Assembly: GCA_032871835.1 (NCBI GenBank)
Contig: CM065297.1
Coordinates: 61,119,253-61,183,252 of the forward strand
Origin: Dipteronia dyeriana
Taxonomy: Eukaryota > Streptophyta > Magnoliopsida > Sapindales > Sapindaceae
Reading direction: 5' to 3'
Length of the DNA: 64,000 nucleotides
Each line of letters opens with the position of its first letter. The stretch's first letter is position 1. Of this stretch, positions 1 to 10,293 are shown piece after piece. A program made the translations under genes and the position numbers. Under the pieces are notes generated by a model, which saw nothing but the letters and a program-made list of their open reading frames with translations, ran no database searches and was not told the DNA's origin.

Positions 1-553
1 CGGCCACCTATATATAATTTCGACCAACCTTAATTTGCAGGGTGAGAAATAGTTTTTTATTGTTATAAAAAAAACTTCGTCACACTCATTTTGTGAAGTA
101 TTCGGCCAAGCATAGAAAAAAGAGGGAACATTTTTGTTTTCGATAGTACACTAGTATCCTTTGCATCAAAAGGGTTTTGTGTACAATATCGAATCAAGGT
201 TCACACGAGTTTCAATCAAATTGATTGATAATTCACAAGTGACCAGACGTTCTTGTTTTTTCTCTTGGAGGATTATTGTGACTAACAAAGAAGAAGATTT
301 TGTGTGTTTCCATCCACAGGTATTCAATTTAAAGAAAGGGAGCTCACACTCCTAGGTGATTCACATTCGTGAATGGAGTGGAAGATCTTGTGGATTCAGT
401 ACGACGTTAATTCAACCGTCACGAAAAAAAAAAGGTACGACACTTTTAATATTCATCAATTAATCTAGGGTTAAGGTTCTTTCTTTTAAAGGGATTTTTT
501 TTTTAATATTTCATTCCCTAATTTCATGTTTACGTTGTGTGATTTTTCCTACA
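1..553 (+). repeat. LTR1 of Copia A, 3' part only
   Basis: The first bases match position 7421 onward in the complete LTR2, and the match continues to the terminal CA at 553, just before the primer site. It contains a TATA-like TATATATAA at 9-17, so this piece probably holds the promoter, R and U5. The upstream part lies outside the window. Confidence 0.9.
9..17 (+). promoter_or_regulatory. TATA box of LTR1
   Basis: TATATATAA in the context CGGCCACCTATATATAA. The same motif and context recur at 7429-7437 in LTR2 and, altered, near 10519 in LTR3. Its place about 540 bases before the LTR end fits an LTR promoter. The transcription start is not visible. Confidence 0.55.
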
Positions 554-555
554 AT

Positions 556-567
556 TGGTATCAGGGC
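556..567 (+). other. Primer-binding site of Copia A1
   Basis: TGGTATCAGGGC starts 3 bases after the LTR end. It matches the usual plant Met-tRNA primer site TGGTATCAGAGC except for one base. Confidence 0.85.
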
Positions 568-929
568 TTGGTTGTACCCCTCATTAATTGATGTATGTGT
601 ACGTGAAGCGTTTTCTTTTTGTTGTATATATGCATGTTTTAGAAAGAGATGACACTCTAGGTATTCGCATATATATTTATATTAGAATGTATGGTTATAT
701 ATATGTTTTATATATGGTTTGTTATTGCCCAATTTTGGTCCTAGAATTTCAATGTATATTTTATTTGGGATTGTAACGAGAACGGTGACCTATCATCGCC
801 ATAATTGGTAGTTGCTAAGTTTCTTTTTATTTTGTTGTTGTAATAAAAAAAAATTGCACTATGTTGTAATAAAAAAATCTGTAGTATTTTTTTTATTTAA
901 AATTCTTCTGTAATACATTCAAGTTTTGA

Positions 930-1190
930 AGAATTCGAAGCAACCGGAACAAGTTTGGGACCGTGTGAGCCATAACAACAAACGTGCATGCGAATAGCAC
1001 GCGGCCACGATTGTTGTGGCATGGACTGCGTACAGCAGCCATATGGAAACCATGGGCTGCGCATGACAGCCCTTTATGGGGTTGTGGGCTGTACAGGCCC
1101 ATGGGAGGGAGCCAAGGGTGCGCACGCCCATGAGAGGCAGCCAAGGGGGTCCAAACGTGAAGGTCGCGTGAAGACTTGTTCACCAAGAAG
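930..1190 (+). repeat. GC-rich block in the A1 leader, with a two-copy tandem repeat
   Basis: A GC-rich island in AT-rich surroundings, about 370 to 640 bases after the primer site. At 1096-1150 a unit of about 29 bases starting GCCCATGGGAGG is repeated twice. The same block is at 8415-8645 and 49405-49640 in the other family A copies, always between primer site and gag. Several short open frames on both strands are by-products of the low stop density. A structured leader element such as a packaging signal is possible but only inferred. Confidence 0.7.
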
Positions 1191-1499
1191 GGAGTTTTTT
1201 GTATTCCAAGATATATGTAATTTACTTGCTTTTCTAGGATTGACCAAAATTGTAGCTATTTATATTTTTGTAAATATTGCAATATTTGTCATTGTTTGAT
1301 AACATGTCATATAGAATAGGAGTGCCACTCATATATCTCATTTGGTATGAACATGCATTGAATGGTTTAGGTATCTAATTGACATCTAGAAATCATTCTT
1401 TAGAATTCGATCACACGTCTTAAATAATTGAGTGGGAGAAGGTGTTTTGAAACACCTATGGTCTCCAAGTTTAATTGAGCTTTATGTTTCGTGTAATAA

Positions 1500-1781
1500 C
1501 CTCCCAAGAGGTATTCATGAATGGAATTTATCAAGATACTTCCTTAAGAGGATAGACTAGACAATTAACCCAAACGATTTCTACTCCCAAAGGAGGTATA
1601 TTCGTGAGGGAATATATTAAAGGTTGATAACTTGGTAACACACTCACTGTGAGTTTATTAATCTCCTCTCAAGAGTTATTGTTAAAACAATCATAAGACT
1701 AAAATTGAAAATGTTGGTTGTTATATTAGCAATTACGTGGAACCTAATCCAACTATTACATGGTGTGAACTCCCAAAGGAG
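1500..1781 (+). repeat. Series of short hairpins in the A1 leader
   Basis: Self-complementary motifs lie in series: CCTCCCAAGAGG at 1500, CCTTAAGAGG at 1542, CTCCCAAAGGAG at 1584, ACTCACTGTGAGT at 1642, CCTCTCAAGAG at 1665 and CTCCCAAAGGAG at 1770. The first three start exactly 42 bases apart. The same order and 42-base phasing recur in A1b and A2. Stems are only 3-5 bp, so stability is uncertain. Confidence 0.6.
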
Positions 1782-1914
1782 GCATGACATTTATGGGTAT
1801 TGGATCACCGTTGAACTTTTCGATTGAATTATTTTATTTAATTCAAGATAAATTTTTAAAAGTGCTTTATCATGATTGTTTACTTATATATTTTTTTGTT
1901 ATTAAAAAGAAATC

Positions 1915-2640
1915 ATGACACTATCCCTAATCAACATCCTAAAAGATAATACTTTAACTGATGATAATTATGCCACATGGAAAAGGAAAATTGGGTTGTT
2001 TTTTCAAGCTGAAAAAACATAAGTTAGTTCTGTGCACTCCTAAACCACATACTCCTACTAATGAATCTACTAAGGAGTAAAAAGATGAGTATCAATAGTG
2101 GGAGTCTTCTGATGAGATGGCTAAATGTTACATTTTGGCCACTATCTCCGACATGTTACAGCAGCAACATGAAAGAATAGATATTGCTGCCGATATGATG
2201 ATGTCTCTAGAGGAGATGTTTGCTATGAGGTCTAGGATGACTAAGAGAGAGGTAGTGACTGCCTTAATGAATCTTAAGATACAACCTGGACAGGCTGTGA
2301 AAGATCACATGATGAAAGTCATTGCACATCTCAACTTTGCTAAACTAAATGGTGATGAGATAGATGGTGAGATGAAAATTGACATGATTGTCAACTCACT
2401 ATTAGATTCCTTTGATCAATTCAAGTGGACTACACCTTGAATAATAAGGAATACACCTTGCAAGGACTAATGCAAGATGTTCAAAGCGTTGAGAAAATCC
2501 TTGTGATAGGCAAGGGTTAAGAGATTCATACAGTTCGTAAAGTTGCTACTGTTAAGACCCGTAAGAACGTCAAGAAACAACAGAAGAAAAAGCAACGTAG
2601 GCATAACTAGAAGGGGTTCTGGGAAAGGCATAGACTGAAT
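1915..2640 (+). pseudogene. gag: gag of Copia A1 (broken)
   Basis: Copia-type (UBN2-like) capsid gene. An ATG at 1915 opens a frame reading MTLSLINILKDNTLTDDN, followed by the NYATWK-type motif typical of the Copia gag N-terminus. Reading breaks soon after. Later parts are clear in other frames, for example the region at 2117-2440 with the KDHMMKVIAHLN and IVNSLLDSFDQF motifs. In-frame stops lie at TAG 2096 and TAA 2518, and one base is missing near 2424. The CCHC zinc knuckle and the protease DSG motif are not found between gag and the LGSGALVSTSVVGDI segment, so a piece has been deleted. The TAG and TAA stops are shared with A1b and A2. Confidence 0.85.
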
Positions 2641-2939
2641 GAGAATGAGTTCATCTTGCATTTAGGCAGTGGAGCATTGGTGTCTACTAGTGTAGTGGGA
2701 GATATTAGAATCGATTTAGATTCTTATTGGCCTTTAGATTTAATAAACGTTTATTATGTACCACAATTCAAGAGGAATTTAATTTCAGTTTCTTGTTTAA
2801 ATTAATTTGGTTAATCGGTTACTTTTAATAAAGTGATAGTAAGATCTTTTCTATTTGCATAGAAATATCTCTAACTTGTTATACACGGAATCAACGCAAC
2901 CGAATCATAAAAGAGTAAAATTATCAAAAGATGAAACCT

Positions 2940-3615
2940 ACCTATGACATTTGTGCCTAGGTCATATTAACCTTAATAGGATTAAAAGTTTGGTTAGTGA
3001 CGGACCTTTAAGTGACTTAAAGGTTGATGATCTACTAACTTGTGAATATTGTTTGGAAGGTAAAATGACCAAAAGGTCGTTCACGACCAAAGGCATAAGA
3101 TTCATCGAATGTTTAGGATTGATACACACTGATGTGTATGGTCCTATGAGCATTCAAGCTAGAGTTGGATATGAGTACTTCATCACTTTCATGGATGATT
3201 ACTCAAGATTTGTCTATGTGTATTTCATGAGACATAAGTCAGATGTTTTTGACATGTTCAAAGCATTTAAATTTGAAGTAGAAAATCAGCTTGAGAAACG
3301 TATAAAAATATTGAGATCTGATAGTGAAAGAGAATATCTATCGGTGAGTTTTAGCAATTTCTTATTGATAATGGGATAATTTCTTAGTTTTCTACACCAG
3401 GTACGCCTCAACAAAATAGGGTGGAAGAAATGAGAAATAGAACTCTTTTAGACATGGTTAGGTTTATGTTGAGTTATTCAACGCTTTCTAATTCATTTTG
3501 GGGATATGCTTTACAAATTGCCATGTACATTCTAAATGATGTACCATCTAAGTCGGTTCCTAAACACCACATGAGTGGTGGACCGGGCAAAAGCCTAGTT
3601 TACAACACTTAAGGA
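2940..3615 (+). pseudogene. pol: Integrase region of Copia A1 (broken)
   Basis: Contains the pre-integrase zinc-finger region (CLGHINLNRIKSLV, then CEYCLEGKMTKRSF) and the integrase core. The first catalytic Asp is in HTDVYGPM and the second in the MDDYSRF stretch. The catalytic Glu region reads SEREYLS where GGEYLS is usual, so the motif is altered though a Glu is present. The frame is lost at about 3380 and resumes at 3421 with RNRTLLDMVRFMLSYS, matching the conserved [13 protein letters not shown] region. The equivalent in A2 (51313-51963) is better kept. Integrase would insert the cDNA into the genome; this copy cannot. Confidence 0.88.
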
Positions 3616-3927
3616 TATTTGGATGTCCTGTGCACTTGTCAAAAGGAAAGATAAAAAAGTTGGAGTCCCAATCAGAAACATGAATATTTGTAGGGTATCC
3701 AAAAGGAACAAAAGGATATTATTTCTATAGTCTTTCAGATCTTAAAGTATTTGTTTCAACAAATGCTAAATTTCTGGAAGAGGACTATATGAATAATTTT
3801 GTGCCTAAAAATATAATTGTCTTGAATGAGCTTTCAAGAGATACAATTCCACAAGAGGTTTCATAACCTAGCCTAATTGTAAATTCCGCACCAACACAAT
3901 ACCAACAATCTATCATACCTCATCGTA

Positions 3928-4710
3928 GTGGGTAGTACACAAACCGAAAGATACATCGGTCTAGGAGAATTTATAGAAAATCTCCCGGACGATGATGATC
4001 CCTATATGTACAAGGTAGCAATGGAAGATGTTGATTGTTGCCATTGGAAAAAGCCAGTGCAATCCAAAATTGAACCTATGTTCAAAAACAAAGTCTGGTC
4101 TCTTGTAGACTTGCCTATAGGGATAAAACCCATCAGGTGCAAGTGGGTATACAAGAGGAAAAGAGGAATGGATGGAAAGGTGGAACCTTTAAAGCTAGAT
4201 TGGTATATAAAAGTTAAAGACAGAAGGAAGGTATCGATTATGAAGAAACCTTCTCTCTTGTGGCCATGCTTAAATCCATTAGGATACTTTTATCCATTAC
4301 GGCATCTCTAGACCTAGAGAGTTGGCAATGGACGTCAAGACAGCTTTCCTTAATGAAAGTCTTGACAAAAGCATTTAAATTATGCAACCAGAAGGATTAA
4401 TTGAAAAAGGCCAAGAGGAAAGGGTATGGAAGTTGCAAAGATCCAATATATGGATTGAAGCAAGCATCCAAATCCTAGAACATAAGGTTTGATCAAGCCG
4501 TGAAAAGAATTGGATTTATTCAAAATCTTGATGCGCCTTATGTATATAAAAGGATTAAAGGTGACAAGTTAGTTTTCCTAGTTCTTTACGTTGATGATAT
4601 ACTACTCATCAAAAATGATGTAGGTGTATTGACATCAGTAAAAAAATGGTTAGCAAAACAATTTGATATAAAGGACTTAGGAGAAGCAAGTTATATTCTT
4701 GGTATCTAAG
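3928..4710 (+). pseudogene. pol: Reverse transcriptase of Copia A1 (broken)
   Basis: Remnant of the Copia reverse transcriptase (RVT_2 type). The start is clear as NKVWSLVDLPIGIKPIRC followed by KWVYKRKRGMDGKVE. A frameshift follows near 4190. The KTAFLN motif is readable at about 4337, and the catalytic YVDD box is intact at about 4590 (LYVDDILLI), followed by FDIKDLGEASYILGI and a stop. The polymerase is broken into at least three frames. Its 5' portion is the same region where A2 is cut at about 52621. Confidence 0.88.
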
Positions 4711-4808
4711 TCATAAGAGATAGAAAGAATCGAACGATTGCATTATCCCAACCTTCATACATAGATAAAATTCTGTCTAGGTTTTCCATGTAAGATTCCA
4801 AGAAAAGT

Positions 4809-5570
4809 ATGTTACCTTTCAGACATGGAATTAAACTTTCTAAGGAACGAGTTCCTAAGAATGAACATGAAGAGAAATTCATTAGTAGGGTTCCATATGC
4901 ATCGGCAGTTGGAAGTCTCATGTATTCAATACTCTGTACTAGACTAGATATTTGTTTTGCTATGGTCATAGTTAGCAGGTTTCAATCAAAACCTGGTCCT
5001 GATCACTGGAAGCTAATCAAACATATTTTCAAGTATCTCATGAGAATAAGAGATAATATGCTTGTATACTCTGGAGAGGATTTAATTCCCGTTGGGTATA
5101 CAGATTCTGATTTTCAGTCAGATTCTGACTCAAGGAGATCAACATTAGGATCTATGTTTACTATTGGAGGAGGGGCATTCATATGGAGGAGTATCAAGCA
5201 ATCTTGTATTGTTGATTCCACCATGGAAGCCGAGTATGTTACCGCATGCGATGCTGCTAAAGAAGTTGTCTGGCTCCACCAATTCTTGATTGACTTGGAA
5301 GTGGTTCTTTATATGAATAAAGAGATCACTATCTATTGTGACAATAGTGGAGCAGTGGCTAATTTGAGAGAACCAAGAAGTAATAAAAGAGGGAAACACA
5401 TTGAAAGAAAGTATCACCTTCTGAGTAAAATTGTGCATAGGGGTGACGTGATGATTAACAAGATTGCGTCAGCAGATAATCTAGCGGATCCCTTTACGAA
5501 GGCTCTTCTACAAAAGAGTTTTGATGGGCATCTAGAGATCATGGGGATGAGAGATATGACACATTTCCTA
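4809..5570 (+). pseudogene. pol: RNase H region of Copia A1 (open, but detached from RT)
   Basis: The longest uninterrupted pol piece. It begins in the RT-RNase H linker (YASAVGSLMYSILCTRLDI) and runs through RNase H with all four expected acidic positions: GYTDSDF, STMEAEY, YCDNSGA and ADNLADPFT. No stop precedes the LTR, so the frame runs through the polypurine tract into LTR2 and ends at 5648. A stop codon near FLKSK has probably been lost or frameshifted. It is separated from the RT by stops, so it is classed as part of a pseudogene. Confidence 0.88.
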
Positions 5571-5576
5571 AAGAGC

Positions 5577-5587
5577 AAGTGGGAGAT
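5577..5587 (+). other. Polypurine tract of Copia A1
   Basis: AAGTGGGAGAT directly precedes the LTR start TGTTGGGATT, the usual plus-strand priming site in Copia elements. Confidence 0.8.
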
Positions 5588-7983
5588 TGTTGGGATTTTG
5601 CTCGATAGCAAGAGTATACTAATGTATTTGACAATCGTTTCATATTAATAAAATGATTTCTAGTTTAACAAAATTTTATAGCATTTATAGTTTAATTATT
5701 ATAATTGTCAAAAATAAATAATCATAAGGTCAAAAGACTATGAGAAAAGAAGAATTTTTCATACCTCTAGATATGTATGAGAAAGACACAATTCTTTAGT
5801 TTTTCTTGAATAATATTCACAACTTAAGATAAAGGTTGAGCGTCTTTATCTTGTCCAAGTTGTAGATTCTTTTGCTAGCATTTGAGTGGGATCAAATGTG
5901 TTATGATGAGTCTAAAATCATAAAAGTGTGGTGTCTTTGGGTAAAAGAATCTAGTGCACTAGGTGCATTGAATAGGTTCACAATGAATTATTTTATCCAA
6001 AACCGTCAATGGATAAAAGTTTTCACTAGAAGACAATCGGAGAGTCTATCTCATTCCTAAGATAAATGATGGACTTATGGTTGCAAGTGTTATCATTAGA
6101 ACTATCAATGAGTATGATTATATAGCATAGTCTATCAACGATAGTTTAGTGGTATTCATTTGTTAATCGATAAAGGACTTCATTTATATATATGGATATT
6201 GTGGCTCAATTTATTAAATGGGAGTAGAATATCATCATATGGATGTTTTAAGGTACTGGATATTAAATCTTAACGTTAAGTTTTCAATAGTGTCTATTGA
6301 AACATGGCTTTTGAACAAGTCAAAATATCCAAGTTCAAAATGTGGTCATATGAGTAAATATGGTAACTTTGAGAGTTATAGGCGGTCTATGAGCTCTTGG
6401 TGATTACTGGTATTCTTTACGAGGATACACTTTCTCCATTAAGATTGTATAGGGTATGAATGAGCAATATTAACTTATTCTATCTTTATTTAAGAGTTCA
6501 ATTTTAGTTCTTTAGTGGAATGAACTAAAATTAATAGATCGGACCTAAGTGAATCATTTATTGGTTGTGATTGAGTTGTGTCTATTGGAGCTTAAATTTA
6601 GATAGCCTGCCAAAATCCCCAATCCACACGAACTTGCATGGATCACTTGATATATTCTACCGGACAAATTTTTAGGTCCATTTAAAATTGTATTGAGGCA
6701 TGTGGACTTGTTTCTTTTTGTAATAATGGGTCTAGTTCACGTGAGGACTTTTTATTTAGGTCCAATGGATTTAATAAAATAAGAAAAATAATAAATATGC
6801 CCATGTGTGGTCTTGGGCAGCAAGGCTAAATATATTAGCTTAATATATTGCTTTTTTATTTTATTACTTAATTAAATGGAAATTAATAAATTAGTATATT
6901 AATTAATCGTTTAATTAAAAGTCAAAATCTTTTCCTAGTAGCAGTATGTCTCCTATTGTCATATTATTGTTGGTAATAAAATAATTATCAAATACTATAT
7001 TTGATAAGTAGATAAATCATATGAATTTACTTATCTAGTAAAATTAGGAAGTAGTTGCTATTAAAACTCTAATTGACAATTTGTCAAATTATGAAGTTTT
7101 AATTTAATCACAATTTAATTATATTCAATAATTGGTTATTGAATAAATACACTATTTGAGTTGGATTAGGAGTCTTGGTGTAGAAAAGAATTCCTTTCGG
7201 AAAAGGATTCTTGGTCACCAAGTAAATCCACCTAAGAATAGGATTCTTGTTCACCAAGTAAATCCTTCTTAGGATAGGATTAGGTATCCTAAACTAAATA
7301 CATTAGGAGTCTTGGTGTGTAAAAGAAATTCTCTTTTTAAGAGGATTGAATCCAAATTTTTGTAGGAGACTTGGTGAAGTAGAAATCCTCTTTATAGGAG
7401 GATTTTCTAAAGAGGATTTTCGGCCACCTATATATAATTTTGACCAAGCCTTAATTTGTGGGGTGAGAAGTTGTTTTTTTATTTCTTTTTTATTGTTATA
7501 ATAAAAAACTTTGTCCAACTCATCGTGTGAAGAATTCGGTCAAGCATAGAGAAAAGAGGGAACATTTTTGTTTTGGATAGTACACTAGTATCCTTTGCAT
7601 AAAAAGGGTTTGTGTACAACATAGAATCAAGGTTCACGGGAATTTCAATCAAATTGATTGATTAATCACAAGTTACCGGACGTTCTTTGTTTTTCTCTTG
7701 GAGGATTATTGTGACTAACAAAGAAGAAGATTTTGTTTGTTTTCTTCCTCAGATATACAATTTCAAGAAATGGTGCCCACACTCCTAGGTAATTCATGTT
7801 CGTGATTGAATTGGAAGACCTTGTGGATTCAATTCGATGCTAGTTCAGTCGTCACGAAAAAAAAGGCACGACATTTTTAATATACATCAGTTAATTCAGG
7901 GTTAAGGTTCTTTCTTTTAAAGGAAATTTTTTAAAATATTTCAAACCCTAGTTTCATGCTTCCGTTGTGCGATTTTCCCTACA
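5588..7983 (+). repeat. LTR2 of Copia A (complete, 2396 bp)
   Basis: Starts TGTTGGGATT after the polypurine tract and ends TTCCCTACA before a second primer site at 7986. A2 has the same LTR at 46563-49020. The U3 holds repeated GGATTCTTGGTCACCAAG-type segments (about 7200 and 7242) just upstream of the TATA box. It is the 3' LTR of A1 and the 5' LTR of A1b. No gene lies inside. Confidence 0.92.
7429..7437 (+). promoter_or_regulatory. TATA box of LTR2
   Basis: TATATATAA, same context as LTR1. If active it would drive a transcript beginning shortly downstream and covering A1b. Confidence 0.55.
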
Positions 7984-7985
7984 AT

Positions 7986-7997
7986 TGGTATCAGAGC
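7986..7997 (+). other. Primer-binding site of Copia A1b
   Basis: TGGTATCAGAGC, a match to the usual plant Met-tRNA primer site, 3 bases after LTR2. Confidence 0.88.
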
Positions 7998-8124
7998 CTA
8001 GTTGTACCCTTGATTAATTGATGTATGTGTACGTGAAGCATTTTCTTTTTATTTTATATATGCATATTTTAGAAAGAGATGATACTCTAGGTATTCACAT
8101 ATATATTTACATTGGAATGTATGG

Positions 8125-8182
<58 letters not shown>
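8125..8182. repeat. (AT)n(GT)n compound microsatellite
   Basis: A pure AT run followed by a pure GT run in the leader of A1b. A2 has a pure AT run at the same place (49137-49185), while A1 has only short irregular AT repeats. The tract expanded independently. Confidence 0.95.
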
Positions 8183-8185
<3 letters not shown>

Positions 8186-8414
8186 TGTATGTGGATTTTA
8201 TTGCTCAATTTTGGTCCTAGAATTTCAATGTATTTTTGTTTTAGGATTGTAACAAGAATGGTGGCCTATCATCGCTGTAATTTCCTTCTTGGTAGTTGAA
8301 AAGTTTTTTTTTTTATTTTGTTGTTGTAATAAAAAAAACTTCACTGTTTTTTCATAATAAAAAAGATGCAGTGTTTTTTTATTTAAAATTCTTCTGTAAT
8401 ACATTTAAGTTTTG

Positions 8415-8645
8415 AAGAATTGGAAGCAACCGGAACAAGTTTAGGACCGTGCGAGTCATAGCAACAAACGTGCAGGCGAAGAGCACGCGACCACGATTGT
8501 TGTGGCATGGGCTGCGCACGGCAGCTCTAAGGAAACCATGGGTTGTGCACGCCCGTGGGAGGGAGCCAAGGGTGCATACACCCATGGGAGGCAGCCGAGG
8601 GAGTCCAAACGACGAAAGTCGCATGAAGACTTGTTCGCCAAGAAC
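8415..8645 (+). repeat. GC-rich leader block, copy in A1b
   Basis: Equivalent of 930-1190, shortened by an internal deletion. The tandem pair GCCCGTGGGAGG / ACCCATGGGAGG starts at about 8549. Confidence 0.7.
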
Positions 8646-8962
8646 GGAGTTGTTTGTATTTCAAGACATGTAATTTACTTGCTTTTCTAGGATGGACCAA
8701 AGTTATAGCTATTTATATTTTTGTAAATATTGCAATGTTTGTCGTTGTTTGATAACATATCATATAGAATAAGAGTGCCACACATATTTCTCTTTTGGTA
8801 TGAACATGCATTGAATGGTTTAGGTATATAATTGGCATCTGGATAACTTTGTAAATCATTCTTTGGAATTCGATCACACGCCTTAAATAATTGAGTGAGA
8901 GAAGGTGTTTTGGAACACCTATGGCCTCCAAGTTTAGTTGAGCTTTATATTTCATGTAATAA

Positions 8963-9244
8963 CCTCCCAAGAGGTATTCATGAATGGAATTCAGCAAGAT
9001 ACTTCCTTACAAGGATAGACTAGAAAATTAACCCAAACGATATCTACTCCTAAAGGAGGGATATTCTTGAGGGAATATATCGAAGGTCGATAACTTGGTA
9101 AAGCACTCATTGTGAGTTTATTAATATCCTCCCAAGAGTTCTTGTTAATAAAATCACAAGGTTAAAATTGATAACGATGGCCATTATGTTAACAATTATG
9201 TGGGACCTAGTCCAACTAGTAGATAGTGCGAATTCCCAAAGGAG
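8963..9244 (+). repeat. Leader hairpin series, copy in A1b
   Basis: CCTCCCAAGAGG at 8963, CCTTACAAGG at 9005, CTCCTAAAGGAG at 9047 (again 42-base steps), ACTCATTGTGAGT at 9105, CCTCCCAAGAG at 9128 and TTCCCAAAGGAG at 9233. Confidence 0.6.
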
Positions 9245-9376
9245 GCGTGACATTTATGGGTGTTGGATCACCGTTGAATTTTACGATTGAATTATTTTAT
9301 TTAATTCAAGATAAATATTCAAAAGTGCTTTATCATGATTGTTTACGTATATAATTATTGTTATTAAAAAGAAATC

Positions 9377-10130
9377 TTGACCCCATCCTTAATCAACATC
9401 CTAAAAGATAATACTTTAACTGATGATAATTATGTCACACGGAAAAGGAAAATTGGGTTGTTATTGTAAGCTGAAAAACATAAGTTAGTTATGTGCACTC
9501 CTAAACCCCCTACTCCTACTAATGAATCTACTCAGAAGCAAAGAGATGAGTATCAATAGTGTGAGTCTTCATATGAGATAGCTAAATTTTACTTTATGGA
9601 CACCATCTCTGACATGTTGCACCAGTAACATGAAGGAAAGAAGACTGCTGCCGATAAATTGATGTACCTAGAGGAGATGTTTGCTATGAGGCGTAGGATG
9701 AATAAGAGAGAGGCAGTGACTACCTTCATAAATCTTAGGATAAAACCTGGACAAGCTATGAAAGATCATATGATGAAAGTTATAGCACATGTCAACATTG
9801 CTGAACTGAATGGTGCTGAGATAGATGGTGAGACGAAAATTGACATGATTATCAACTCACTATCAGATTCCTTTGATCAATTCAAGTGGACTACACCTTG
9901 AATAATAAGGAATACACCTTGCAAGGCCTAATGCAAGATGTTCAAAGCGCTGAGAAAATCCTTGTGATAGGCAAGGGTTAAGAGATTCATACTACTAGTA
10001 AAGTTGCTACTGTTAATATCCGTAAGAATGTCAAGAAACAAAAGAAGAAAAGCAACTTAGGCCTAACAATAATGGGTTTCGGGAAAGGAAAAGACTGAAT
10101 GAGAATGAATTTATCTTGCATTTAGGCAAT
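9377..10130 (+). pseudogene. gag: gag of Copia A1b (broken)
   Basis: Copy of the A1 gag. The start codon position reads TTG (9377-9379) instead of ATG. The shared stops are TAG at 9558 and TAA at 9979, and the one-base loss in the TTCAAGTGGAC context is identical to A1 but absent from A2. The best-kept piece is 9659-9901 with the KDHMMKVIAHVN and IINSLSDSFDQF motifs. The zinc knuckle and protease are missing, as in A1. The shared lesions suggest A1 and A1b derive from one already defective copy. Confidence 0.85.
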
Positions 10131-10293
10131 GGAGCATTGGTGTCTACTAGTGTAATGAGAGATATTAAAATCAATTAAGATTCTTATTGGCATTTAGATT
10201 TAACAAACGTTTATTATGTACCACAATTCAAGAGGAATTTAATTTAAGTTTCTTGTTTAAATTAATTTGGTTATTTGGTTACTTTTAATAAAG

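Larger units (their letters stand above)
1..7983 (+). mobile_element. Copia LTR retrotransposon A1 (5' LTR cut by window edge)
   Basis: Plus-strand Ty1/copia element in the order LTR, primer site, long leader, gag, integrase, reverse transcriptase, RNase H, LTR, which is the Copia order. The left LTR is present only as its last 553 bases; the right LTR is complete at 5588-7983. Coding regions are broken by many stops and frameshifts, so it cannot make a full polyprotein. The right LTR also serves as the left LTR of a second, partly deleted internal region (A1b), giving a tandem LTR-internal-LTR-internal-LTR array. Family membership is secure from pol motifs; I did not try to name the Copia lineage. 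Confidence 0.93.

Noticed and set aside
988..1299. 103-codon plus-strand frame in the A1 leader
   Set aside because: Over the GC-rich block and not kept in A1b or A2 in the same form.
5872..6403. Two 61-62 codon frames in LTR2
   Set aside because: Inside an LTR, broken in the A2 copy, no domain.
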